23,602 nucleotides of DNA from an uncultured Bacilli bacterium (GTDB lineage: Bacteria > Bacillota_I > Bacilli_A > RF39 > UBA660): contig CANRGQ010000013.1 in the NCBI GenBank assembly GCA_947630195.1, positions 1-23,602 on the forward strand, read 5' to 3'. Below, one piece after another: positions 14,494 through 21,799 of the stretch. The translations under genes were made by a program, and so were the position numbers. The notes under the pieces are model-generated. The model was given only the letters and a program-made list of their open reading frames with translations, was not told the origin of the DNA and did no database searches. Position 1 is the stretch's first letter; each line of letters begins with the position of its first letter.

Positions 14494-16170
14494 ATGAAAG
14501 AAAATATAGCGACTTCCATCGTTAGTTTAGGCGGTCTTGGTGAAGTCGGAAAAAATATGTATGTTATTACACATGATGATGAGATAATTATAATTGATGC
14601 GGGGGTAATGTTTCCGGAAGTTGGTTTACTAGGCGTTGATTATGTTATTCAAGACATTACTTATTTAAAACAAAACGAAAGTAAAATAAAAGCCTTATTT
14701 ATAACCCATGGACATGAAGACCATATTGGAGGAATTCCATTTTTACTTAATCAAGTAAAAATCCCGGTTATTTATGCCCCTAAGATTGCTAATGATTTAA
14801 TTGTTAAAAAGTTAGAAGAAAGAGGCATTAATTATTCAAATTTAGAAATAATTACCAAAGATTTAGTGGTTAAATTTAAACATTTTGAAGTGGAATTTGT
14901 GAATACTACCCACTCTATTCCCGATAGTTATGCGGTAGTAGTACATACACCAAACGGGGTAATATTTGAAACGGGTGATTTTAAATTTGACTTAACCCCA
15001 ATTGGACCCATGGCAGACATTCATAAAATGGCCGAACTTGGGAAAAAAGGAGTTACTTTACTTTTAAGTGATTCCACCAATGCTCTATCCACGGGATTTT
15101 CCAATAGTGAATCTGTTGTTGATGAAACTTTAAATGATATCATTGGGCGTCATGTCGGAAGAGTTATCATTGCGACATTTGCCTCAAATATCTACAGAGT
15201 TAAACATATTGTGGAAACTTGTAAAAAATACAACCGGAAAATAATTGTCTTTGGAAGAAGTATGGAAGCCTCAATTGAACTAGCCTTAAACAACCATTTA
15301 ATTTCCGATAAATCTATTTTTATTGATAATAATGGGGCGAAAAGTTTAAAAAGAAATGAAATTTGTATTTTATGTACCGGAAGTCAAGGGGAACCACTTG
15401 CAGCTCTATCTAGAATTGCTAATGGAACTCATAAGCAAATATCTTTGCTCCCCGATGATTTAGTTATTTTCTCATCTAGTCCAATTCCTGGTAATGCCGA
15501 AAGTATTAATAGAATTATTAATAAGATTTACTTAAAAGGCGTTAAAGTATTTACTAATTCCGAATTTAGTGATATTCATACTTCGGGACATGCTAAATTA
15601 GAAGAATTAAAATGGATGCTAAGAATTATTAAACCAAAATACTTTATGCCAATGCATGGCGAATTTAGAATGTTAAAACAACATGCTAATATTGCCAAAC
15701 TATGTGATATACCAGAAGAAAACACTTTCATATGTAGTAATGGTGATGTCTTACTTCTAAAAGATGGCGTTGTTACAAGAGGAGGAACTGTTCCATCTGG
15801 AGATGTCTACGTTGATGGCTCTAGAGTTGGTGATGTTGGAAGTGTGGTTATTAAAGACCGTAAATTAATGAGTCAAGATGGTATTTTAATTACTATTTTA
15901 AATATAAATACTTTAACTAGAAAATTATTAATTAAACCAAATGTTACCGCCAGAGGCTTTGTCTTAGTTAATGAAAATCAAGAACTAATGAATAAAATTG
16001 AACATAAAATTGGCGAAATAGTTAATAATTTCTTAAAGACATCTTTATATAATTATACCGATTTAAAAAATCAAATTATTTTAGAATTATTACCTTACAT
16101 TAATGAACTTACTGGAAGAAGACCAATAATCCTTCCTGTTATAATGGAAGTTAATAAAAAAGAAGATTAA
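14494..16170 (+). CDS. rnjA: Ribonuclease J
   Basis: 558 residues, typical for RNase J1/J2. The beta-lactamase-fold metal site is complete: HGHEDHIGG (His72, His74, Asp76, His77), His140 (TTHSIPDS), Asp162 (ETGDFKFD) and His388 (MHGEFR). A beta-CASP insert carries HTSGH (362-366), and a C-terminal domain follows from about residue 450. It is a 5'-3' exonuclease and endonuclease in mRNA decay and rRNA maturation. The complete active site favours the catalytically strong J1 type. The gene is monocistronic with its own promoter and terminator, and converges on rny. Confidence 0.96.
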   Translation: MKENIATSIVSLGGLGEVGKNMYVITHDDEIIIIDAGVMFPEVGLLGVDYVIQDITYLKQNESKIKALFITHGHEDHIGGIPFLLNQVKIPVIYAPKIANDLIVKKLEERGINYSNLEIITKDLVVKFKHFEVEFVNTTHSIPDSYAVVVHTPNGVIFETGDFKFDLTPIGPMADIHKMAELGKKGVTLLLSDSTNALSTGFSNSESVVDETLNDIIGRHVGRVIIATFASNIYRVKHIVETCKKYNRKIIVFGRSMEASIELALNNHLISDKSIFIDNNGAKSLKRNEICILCTGSQGEPLAALSRIANGTHKQISLLPDDLVIFSSSPIPGNAESINRIINKIYLKGVKVFTNSEFSDIHTSGHAKLEELKWMLRIIKPKYFMPMHGEFRMLKQHANIAKLCDIPEENTFICSNGDVLLLKDGVVTRGGTVPSGDVYVDGSRVGDVGSVVIKDRKLMSQDGILITILNINTLTRKLLIKPNVTARGFVLVNENQELMNKIEHKIGEIVNNFLKTSLYNYTDLKNQIILELLPYINELTGRRPIILPVIMEVNKKED

Positions 16171-16189
16171 ACCCTTTAAGGGTTTTTTT
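16169..16189 (+). terminator. Terminator of rnjA
   Basis: AAACCC / GGGTTT stem (16169-16174 with 16180-16185), 5-nt loop, followed by TTTT and G. It begins at the last base of the stop codon. Confidence 0.85.
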
Positions 16190-16190
16190 G

Positions 16191-16218
16191 TTAAAAAAGA
16201 AGCCTTATTTGGCTTCTT
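16191..16218 (-). terminator. Terminator of rny
   Basis: Minus strand: AAGAAGCC / GGCTTCTT, 8 bp (16211-16218 with 16197-16204), 6-nt loop containing the rny stop, then T-rich. Confidence 0.9.
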
Positions 16219-17758
16219 CTTGTGCTCTTGTTTCTCTTATAACTGTAACTTTGATAGTTCCTGGATATTGCATTTCTTCTTCGATTTTTTCTTTCATTTC
16301 TCTAGCTATCCGATAACTATCAGCATCATCAATTTCACCTGGTTTAACCATAACTCTTATTTCTCTTCCAGCTTGCATTGCATAAGCTTTTTCGACACCT
16401 TCAAAAGAATTTCCTATTTCTTCTAATTGTTCTAGACGCTTAATGTAATTTTCCACTGAGTCATTACGAGCTCCAGGTCTTGCAGCAGATAAAGTATCCG
16501 CAACACTAACTAAAACCGCAATAATTGATTTAGGGTCTCTATCTCCATGATGAGATGTAATGGCATCAATTACTACTTCGTTTTCATGATATTTTTTCGC
16601 AATTTGTTCCCCAATTTCCACATGGCTACCTTCTACTTCAAAATCAATGGCTTTGCCAATATCATGAAGTAAACCGGCTCTTTTAGCAAGGGTAATATTT
16701 TCACCTAACTCGGAAGCCATTAAACCACAAAGGTTAGCAACTTCAATAGAATGTTGTAAGGCATTTTGCCCATAACTAGTTCTAAAATTAAGTTTACCAA
16801 CTAAGTTAATTAATTCAACATCCATTTTTGCAATGCCTAAATCCGTAATTGCTTTATTACCAAGTTCAGTAATTTTATTATTAATATCTCTGCAAGTCTT
16901 ATCATAGACTTCTTCGATTCTACTTGGATGAATACGACCATCTTTAATTAAAGTTTCAATTGTTTGTTTCGCAATTTCTCTTCTTAATGGATCAAAGGAA
17001 GATATAACGATAGCCTCTGGAGTATCATCAATAATTAAATCAACACCAGTTACGGATTCAAAGGTTCTTATATTTCTTCCTTCTCTTCCGATTAGTCTTC
17101 CTTTCATTTCATCATTTGGTAAATCAATAGTTGAGACAGTTTGCACTCCAACTACATCATCAGCATAACGTTCCATACTGTTAACAATAAGTTGTTTTGC
17201 TTTGTCATTGGCAGTTATTTTTGCCTTTTCTTCTTCATCTCTAATATACTCAGAGATTTCTAAAGCCATATCTGATTCAACTCTAGCCATAATTAAATCA
17301 TGGGCTTTTTCTTTGCTTAAACCAGAAATTTTTTCTAGTTCTTCAACTTCTTCTTTTAGGATTTTGTCCATCTTATCTTCTTTTTCTTGTAAACTTTGAC
17401 TTCTAACTAATAAATTGTTTTCTTTTTCTTCTAAAGCCATATCTTTCTTTTGTAACATTTCTTCTCTTTTATCTAAGTTGTTTTCTCTACTGATAAGGCG
17501 ATCTTCACTTTCTTTAATTTCTTTTTTTCTTTCTTTAATTTCTTCATTAGTTTGTTGTTTTAATTTATATGATTCTTCTTTTAACTCTAAAAGAGAATCT
17601 CTCTTATGTTTATCAGCCTCTTTTTTAGCATCTTCTAGTAGTTTATTAGCATTTCTTTCGGCACTTACCCCTTTGAAATGATTAACTAAAAAAACTAATG
17701 CGGCTCCAATAGCTATTCCAAGAAATAGAAATAAGATGATAACGGCTATATTATCCAT
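16205..17758 (-). CDS. rny: Ribonuclease Y
   Basis: 517 residues. One N-terminal membrane anchor (about 5-26), a long Glu/Lys-rich coiled coil (about 33-150), a KH domain with GRLIGREGRNIR (220-231), and an HD domain with His336, the HD pair in LLHDIGKA (His365, Asp366) and HHGDRDP. It is the membrane-bound endonuclease that starts mRNA decay in Firmicutes; RNase J, encoded convergently next door, degrades the products. GGAGTGA lies 6 nt before the ATG. It has its own promoter (17836-17864) and a 5' leader of about 70 nt. Confidence 0.97.
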   Translation of the reverse strand: MDNIAVIILFLFLGIAIGAALVFLVNHFKGVSAERNANKLLEDAKKEADKHKRDSLLELKEESYKLKQQTNEEIKERKKEIKESEDRLISRENNLDKREEMLQKKDMALEEKENNLLVRSQSLQEKEDKMDKILKEEVEELEKISGLSKEKAHDLIMARVESDMALEISEYIRDEEEKAKITANDKAKQLIVNSMERYADDVVGVQTVSTIDLPNDEMKGRLIGREGRNIRTFESVTGVDLIIDDTPEAIVISSFDPLRREIAKQTIETLIKDGRIHPSRIEEVYDKTCRDINNKITELGNKAITDLGIAKMDVELINLVGKLNFRTSYGQNALQHSIEVANLCGLMASELGENITLAKRAGLLHDIGKAIDFEVEGSHVEIGEQIAKKYHENEVVIDAITSHHGDRDPKSIIAVLVSVADTLSAARPGARNDSVENYIKRLEQLEEIGNSFEGVEKAYAMQAGREIRVMVKPGEIDDADSYRIAREMKEKIEEEMQYPGTIKVTVIRETRAQEEAK

Positions 17759-17835
17759 TCTCTCACTCCATTTCTAATTTTTTTACAGAAAATTTATAAA
17801 ATATAATAAATATAATTATAATTATCCATAATCTA

Positions 17836-17864
17836 ATTATAATCTTAAATGGTCATTTTATCAA
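17836..17864 (-). promoter_or_regulatory. Promoter of rny
   Basis: Minus strand: TTGATA (17859-17864), 17 nt, TATAAT (17836-17841). Predicted start about 70 nt before the rny ATG. Confidence 0.85.
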
Positions 17865-17971
17865 GGCAAAAAGTTTAATAAATAACTATTATTTAAATTT
17901 ATTTTATTTTTAATTAATATTTTCTATTTCTTTAACCTTTAATTGTGGTGCATTTGCAAGTTTCAAATTTC

Positions 17972-18005
17972 AACCGGTGACAAATTGTCACCATCTGGTT
18001 TTTTT
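17972..18005 (+). repeat. Near-perfect palindrome with plus-strand T tract (operator or terminator)
   Basis: GGTGACAA-A-TTGTCACC (17976-17992) is an uninterrupted 17-nt palindrome, flanked by AACC (17972-17975) and GGTT (17997-18000) and then seven T. On the plus strand it reads as a good terminator, yet no plus-strand gene precedes it. As double-stranded DNA it looks like a dimeric repressor site. Both readings remain open. Confidence 0.6.
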
Positions 18006-18021
18006 ATCACTTAACTTTAAA

Positions 18022-18040
18022 TGTCCGATTTTTTCGGACA
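18022..18040. repeat. GC-rich inverted repeat
   Basis: TGTCCGA (18022-18028) and TCGGACA (18034-18040) around five T. A 7-bp GC-rich stem in a very AT-rich gap, without a T tract on either side. It lies 17 nt from the neighbouring palindrome. Confidence 0.6.
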
Positions 18041-18104
18041 ATTCATTTCTCACTTGTTTTTAGTAGGTTTTTAACTGTTACGAACAATTGTATTTTGGAA
18101 CTTT

Positions 18105-18136
18105 TTTTAAAAAGAAGATTATTCTTCATCTTCTTT
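18105..18136 (-). terminator. Probable terminator of recA
   Basis: Minus strand: AAAGAAGA / TCTTCTTT, 8 bp (18129-18136 with 18111-18118), 10-nt loop including the recA stop, then TT. Low GC and a short T run make it weak. Confidence 0.45.
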
Positions 18137-19153
18137 TTCTTCTGGTTTATTAAACCCATAATGTTCATAAATTTTATCTTCAATTTCTTTAGCAATATCC
18201 GGATTTTCTCTTAAGAACATTTTAACATTCTCTTTTCCTTGGCCAATCTTTTCTTCTTTATAAGCATACCAAGCACCACTTTTTTCAATGATACCTATTT
18301 CACTACCAATATCGACAAGTTCTCCTTCATGGCTAATTCCTTCACCATACATGATATCAACACCGGCTGTTTTAAATGGTGGTGCTACTTTGTTTTTAAC
18401 GACTTTAATATTGGTTCTGTTACCTACAACTTGGTCGCCTTGTTTAATTTGTTCTCCTCTTCTTATATCAAGTCTTACTGTTGAGTAGAACTTTAAGGCT
18501 CTTCCACCCGGAGTAGTTTCGGGATTACCAAATAACACTCCCACTTTTTCTCTTAATTGGTTAATAAATATGGCGGTAGTATTTGTTTTGTTTAAAGTAC
18601 CAGATAATTTCCTTAGGGCTTGAGACATAAGTCTTGCTTGAAGACCAACATGACTATCACCCATCTCGCCATCAATTTCTGCTTGGGGTACTAAAGCCGC
18701 AACTGAATCAATAACAACTAAATCAATAGCTTCACTTTTAACTAAGGCATCACAAATTTCTAAGGCTTGTTCTCCAGTATCTGGTTGACTTACTAAAAGT
18801 TCATCAATATTAACTCCTAAACTTTTAGCATAAACTGGATCTAAAGCATGTTCTGCATCAATAAAGGCTGCTCTTCCTCCGGCTTTTTGCGCTTCCGCTA
18901 TCGCTTGAAGGGCAATGGTAGTTTTACCTGATGATTCAGGTCCATAAATTTCAATTATTCTTCCTTTAGGAAAACCACCAACTCCTAAAGCAATGTCTAA
19001 AGCAATGGAACCTGATGAAGTAACATCAATTTTAATGTGTTCATCGCCACCTAATTTCATAATGGCTCCGGCTCCGAATTGCTTTTCAATATCTTTTAAA
19101 ACTTGTTCTAAAGCTTTATCCGTATTTTTTGAATCTTTTTCTTTTGCTTTCAT
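18119..19153 (-). CDS. recA: Recombinase RecA
   Basis: 344 residues, normal length. Walker A GPESSGKTT at 71-79, Walker B LVVIDSVAALVP, the L1 loop region EMGDSHVGLQARLMSQALRK, the L2-side NQLREKVGVLFGNPETTPGGRALKFY, and the acidic C-terminal tail KPEEKEDEE. It forms filaments on single-stranded DNA for homologous recombination and stimulates LexA self-cleavage where LexA exists. GAGGAG lies 6 nt before the ATG. A strong promoter (19184-19212) and a LexA-like box (19221-19234) lie upstream. Gene order recA then rny is common in Firmicutes. Confidence 0.98.
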   Translation of the reverse strand: MKAKEKDSKNTDKALEQVLKDIEKQFGAGAIMKLGGDEHIKIDVTSSGSIALDIALGVGGFPKGRIIEIYGPESSGKTTIALQAIAEAQKAGGRAAFIDAEHALDPVYAKSLGVNIDELLVSQPDTGEQALEICDALVKSEAIDLVVIDSVAALVPQAEIDGEMGDSHVGLQARLMSQALRKLSGTLNKTNTTAIFINQLREKVGVLFGNPETTPGGRALKFYSTVRLDIRRGEQIKQGDQVVGNRTNIKVVKNKVAPPFKTAGVDIMYGEGISHEGELVDIGSEIGIIEKSGAWYAYKEEKIGQGKENVKMFLRENPDIAKEIEDKIYEHYGFNKPEEKEDEE

Positions 19154-19183
19154 TATTTCTCCTCTACACTCTCTGATAACTAA

Positions 19184-19212
19184 ATTTTACTCTAGTTTTT
19201 TTTGAATGTCAA
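19184..19212 (-). promoter_or_regulatory. Promoter of recA
   Basis: Minus strand: TTGACA (19207-19212), 17 nt, TAAAAT (19184-19189); start of transcription predicted about 24 nt before the ATG. Confidence 0.88.
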
Positions 19213-19220
19213 GAGAAAAT

Positions 19221-19234
19221 CGAACTTTTGTTTA
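19221..19234. promoter_or_regulatory. LexA (SOS) box-like site upstream of recA
   Basis: CGAACTTTTGTTTA matches the Bacillus-type SOS box (CGAAC-N4-GTTYG) in one full half-site and most of the other. It lies 8 nt upstream of the recA -35, a little outside the usual position for repression by overlap. Confidence 0.45.
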
Positions 19235-19301
19235 ATTTTTTGAAAAATTTTAAAAAAATTGCTCCGGTCGACACCGTTTGACAAATTTTGCGCTTTCGAA
19301 G

Positions 19302-19310
19302 TGCTATAAT
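19302..19310 (+). promoter_or_regulatory. Extended -10 promoter of the plus-strand small RNA
   Basis: TGCTATAAT, an extended -10 element. A TTGACA occurs at 19278-19283 but 21 nt away, too far for normal spacing, so recognition probably depends on the extended -10. A TTCGAA-centred inverted repeat (about 19290-19304) sits just upstream and could bind a regulator. Confidence 0.65.
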
Positions 19311-19316
19311 ACGTCC

Positions 19317-19478
19317 TCGAAGTGGATTTATGGGTACTTATCCCTTTTAATACAACCCTTTTATTTTATATAGAAACCACCCAATTTCTATTTTATTCTT
19401 TTTTAAGAATGTATAATACCTCCTTTAAATCCACTTCAAAAATAAATGATGAGATTATTTTTTCTCATCATTTTTCTT
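19317..19478 (+). ncRNA. Candidate small regulatory RNA between recA and dnaI, about 160 nt
   Basis: No coding sequence. From the predicted start, a 12-nt segment (19319-19330, GAAGTGGATTTA) is perfectly complementary to 19426-19437, closing a domain of about 120 nt. Inside are hairpins at 19370-19391 (7 bp, loop CCACCCAA) and 19395-19410 (6 bp, loop TTTT). Unpaired or loop segments are C-rich: TCCC, ACCC, CCACCC and ACCTCC, the last complementary to ribosome-binding sites. A 10-bp terminator hairpin with a T tract (19444-19476) follows. C-rich accessible loops and a terminator tail are the usual form of Gram-positive trans-acting small RNAs. Not a match to 6S, SRP or RNase P RNA that I can recognise. 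The 3' end overlaps the dnaI 3' end on the other strand. Confidence 0.68.
19444..19476. terminator. Bidirectional terminator between dnaI and the small RNA
   Basis: AAATGATGAG (19444-19453) / CTCATCATTT (19464-19473), 10 bp, 10-nt loop. T-rich on the plus side (TTTTTC) and, read from dnaI on the minus strand, followed by A then TTTTTG. It serves both converging transcripts and contains the dnaI stop codons. Confidence 0.88.
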
Positions 19479-20361
19479 TTTCTTCCCGGTAGTTATTTCC
19501 AAGAAGTTCAATATCATAAGTTAAATATTTAATTCTTTCCATAATTCTTTTCGCTTTAACCGCATCTTCTCTTTCTTTAGTTAAACTTAAAGTTTGCATT
19601 AACTCATCCATATTTAAATTAGATGTAAAGAACGTCGTTAAGCCTTTATTCATCCTTGTTTGCAAGATAGTCCCAATTATTTCATCCCGGCCCCACTCGG
19701 TTACTTTTTCAGCTCCAATGTCATCTAGAAGAAGGATATCAGCGTTTTCTAAAACATTAAGATTATCTCCTACCGCATTTAAGTTTTCTTTTAATTTGCG
19801 TAAAAGTTCCGGAACATAGACAATCTCCACTCTTACTTTATATTTAAGTTTAATTTCATTTAATAAAGCGGCGATTAAAAAAGTTTTACCCGTTCCAAAA
19901 TTACCATGTAAGTAAAGTCCTTTATTAAAGCCATAGGGATTATAATTATCATAAAAGTTTTTTATCCATTTAATGACTTCGGTTCTGTTTTTGGTAATTT
20001 TGATATCTTTTAACCGCGCATTTTCAATTAATTTTTCACTTGTATTTTTATTGTTTATTTCCTTTTGCGCCTCTTTTTGATATTTACAAGGCCTATAAGT
20101 AAAAGACAAGCTACTTTCATTCACGATAGGAAAATACACATAGCCATTTACTTTATTTTGGCATTCATATAAACCCTTACATTTTTGACAATGCGAAAGT
20201 TCTTCTAAAGTATCATTTAATTTGACAACATTTTTCTTAGCTTCTTCTTCACTTATTTTTATTTTTTTCACTAAACCTTTAAACTTTTCATCTTGCATCG
20301 CTTTTAAATATTCTTTTTCTTGATTTTTACTAACTTTTTTAGTATCGACTTTTATTTCCAT
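19468..20361 (-). CDS. dnaI: Primosomal protein DnaI (helicase loader)
   Basis: 297 residues. The N-terminal helicase-binding domain has a likely zinc site, Cys58, Cys61, Cys67 and Cys92. The C-terminal AAA+ domain has Walker A GNFGTGKT (153-160) and Walker B ILLLDDIGAE (209-218), then SNLNMDEL and an arginine-rich RIMERIKYL near the end. It loads the replicative helicase together with DnaB and DnaD. Only one base separates its ATG from the upstream dnaB stop, so the two are cotranslated. It ends TGA TGA, showing UGA is read as stop. Confidence 0.95.
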   Translation of the reverse strand: MEIKVDTKKVSKNQEKEYLKAMQDEKFKGLVKKIKISEEEAKKNVVKLNDTLEELSHCQKCKGLYECQNKVNGYVYFPIVNESSLSFTYRPCKYQKEAQKEINNKNTSEKLIENARLKDIKITKNRTEVIKWIKNFYDNYNPYGFNKGLYLHGNFGTGKTFLIAALLNEIKLKYKVRVEIVYVPELLRKLKENLNAVGDNLNVLENADILLLDDIGAEKVTEWGRDEIIGTILQTRMNKGLTTFFTSNLNMDELMQTLSLTKEREDAVKAKRIMERIKYLTYDIELLGNNYREEKEK

Positions 20362-20362
20362 C

Positions 20363-21640
20363 TTAATTAAACTCCTTCAATAAATCTTTTAATTCGGCTT
20401 CCTCTTCCGCATTTAAACTTTCATCTTCAATTTTTTGATTAAACCAAATTGGGGTTTTAACAACTTCGGTATTCTTAACACTTTGGGGTATTTTTTTCAA
20501 ACTTCTTTGATGTTCTTTTTCGGCAAATTCCATCGCTTCTTTCGCCGTTTTTAAATTAGCCCTTTTCCATTGGGAAGCAATCGTTTCTACATAAGCCGAG
20601 GTAAGTTTATTATTATTTTTTCTTAAGACATAATCAATTAAGACATTCACAACGGCAGGGGGTAGTTCTAAATCAATAATAAGATGCTCTAAAAGTTTTA
20701 AATCTCTTCCCGTGGGTTTCACATTATGATATTTATGTCTTAAAAAATCATAAGGAGAAGTATTTTCAAAGACCGCAATGATTCTTCCTCTTTTAGAATT
20801 ATCTCCGAGAGGATTTTTTAAATAATCGGGTTGCGTACGATAAACTAAAGTAGGCAAAGATCCTGTTTTAAATTGATAATCTTTCCGGGCTAATATTCTT
20901 AACCCATTTTTATCAATGGCCCCATATTCATTTAAACAGCCTCTTATAAGTTCAATCATTTTTAAAGTATCAATATTATAAATAAAAGCTAAATTATCAA
21001 TTAATTCTCTCGTCTTTTTATTAAATGTTTTCTCACTAATTAAACCCTTAGGAATACTTGATATTATCTCATCATAATTAATCCTGGAAGATGAGACAAT
21101 ACTATTTTTATGGACATCAACTAAATCGGTATTTAAATTAAACTTCGAAGTATCATATACTTCATCAATCTTTTTGGTAATTTCTGTATATTCTTTTAAA
21201 TCAATCTTGGGCATTTTATATAAATTTTTAAGTTCATTATATTCTTTTTCTCCCACATTATTATAAAGAACTATATTTAAGATAGGATGATTAAAAAACT
21301 CACTTGGCGTTAAAGGCGAATATAACTCATATAAATAATCATTAACACTACCCTCTTTAACATAGCACTTCAAAAGTCCAAAGGCTTCCAGTGATTCTCT
21401 TGCTATTTTTATTTTACTAATATCACTTTTTAAACTCACCATTAAATGATGATGAATTAAATCTTTACTCATGATATTATTAATATTTAAATCATTCCAT
21501 AAAGTAAAATATAAAGATACCCCTAAAGAACCAATTAAAGGTTCATATAAACTCATTATAACTAACCGATCTTTATCTGATAATATGCTTTTATTTACGA
21601 CAATATAACGATCTGCTGGTAAAAGAGTTACATTATTCAT
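20363..21640 (-). CDS. dnaB: Replication initiation/membrane attachment protein DnaB (Gram-positive DnaB, DnaD-like)
   Basis: 425 residues. An N-terminal winged-helix region (LSDKDRLVIMSLYEPLIG onward) and a C-terminal DnaB_2/DnaD-type domain with LTSAYVETIASQWKRANLKTAKEAMEFA near residues 345-375, plus an acidic tail. This is the Bacillus DnaB, a helicase-loading partner, and not the replicative helicase. It is directly followed by dnaI, as in Bacillus. The ATG has AAGGAAG 6-8 nt upstream and its own promoter. Confidence 0.94.
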   Translation of the reverse strand: MNNVTLLPADRYIVVNKSILSDKDRLVIMSLYEPLIGSLGVSLYFTLWNDLNINNIMSKDLIHHHLMVSLKSDISKIKIARESLEAFGLLKCYVKEGSVNDYLYELYSPLTPSEFFNHPILNIVLYNNVGEKEYNELKNLYKMPKIDLKEYTEITKKIDEVYDTSKFNLNTDLVDVHKNSIVSSSRINYDEIISSIPKGLISEKTFNKKTRELIDNLAFIYNIDTLKMIELIRGCLNEYGAIDKNGLRILARKDYQFKTGSLPTLVYRTQPDYLKNPLGDNSKRGRIIAVFENTSPYDFLRHKYHNVKPTGRDLKLLEHLIIDLELPPAVVNVLIDYVLRKNNNKLTSAYVETIASQWKRANLKTAKEAMEFAEKEHQRSLKKIPQSVKNTEVVKTPIWFNQKIEDESLNAEEEAELKDLLKEFN

Positions 21641-21663
21641 GAGTATCTTCCTTTCTTATATTT

Positions 21664-21692
21664 ATTATATATTTATTACAACTCAAAAACAA
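21664..21692 (-). promoter_or_regulatory. Promoter of dnaB-dnaI
   Basis: Minus strand: TTGTTT (21687-21692), 17 nt, TATAAT (21664-21669). Confidence 0.75.
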
Positions 21693-21703
21693 TCATAAAT
21701 TTT

Positions 21704-21741
21704 TTTCTTTAGGCATACATACTATCTAAAGAAATTTTTTT
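21704..21741 (+). terminator. Terminator-like hairpin upstream of the secretion cassette
   Basis: TTTCTTTAG (21704-21712) and CTAAAGAAA (21726-21734), 9 bp perfect, 13-nt loop, then seven T (21735-21741). It is oriented as a terminator only on the plus strand, yet the nearest upstream gene (dnaB) is on the minus strand. It precedes the secreted-protein gene by about 60 nt, so an attenuator of that operon is possible. Confidence 0.6.
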
Positions 21742-21799
21742 GGCATAAATTATAGTGGGATAGCATATTGCATCATTTGGAAACGAAAGGAGTATTCTT

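Larger units (their letters stand above)
17759..18118. other. Gene-free gap between recA and rny
   Basis: 360 nt without a credible coding sequence on either strand. It holds the rny promoter and leader on the left, a very AT-rich middle (about 17880-17950), and on the right two GC-rich inverted repeats (17972-18005 and 18022-18040) and the tail of the recA terminator. Confidence 0.7.

Noticed and set aside
18078..18096. Second LexA-like box (CGAACAATTGTATT) downstream of recA
   Set aside because: Only one half-site matches; the other half is too divergent and there is no promoter beside it.
19278..19310. TTGACA as the -35 of the plus-strand small RNA promoter
   Set aside because: The spacer to TATAAT is 21 nt, too long for a normal housekeeping sigma promoter; the extended -10 is the better explanation.
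19411..19437. AAAGGAGGT on the minus strand as a ribosome site for a short gene upstream of recA
   Set aside because: No ATG, GTG or TTG with an open frame follows within normal spacing; on the plus strand the same bases are a C-rich segment of the RNA.
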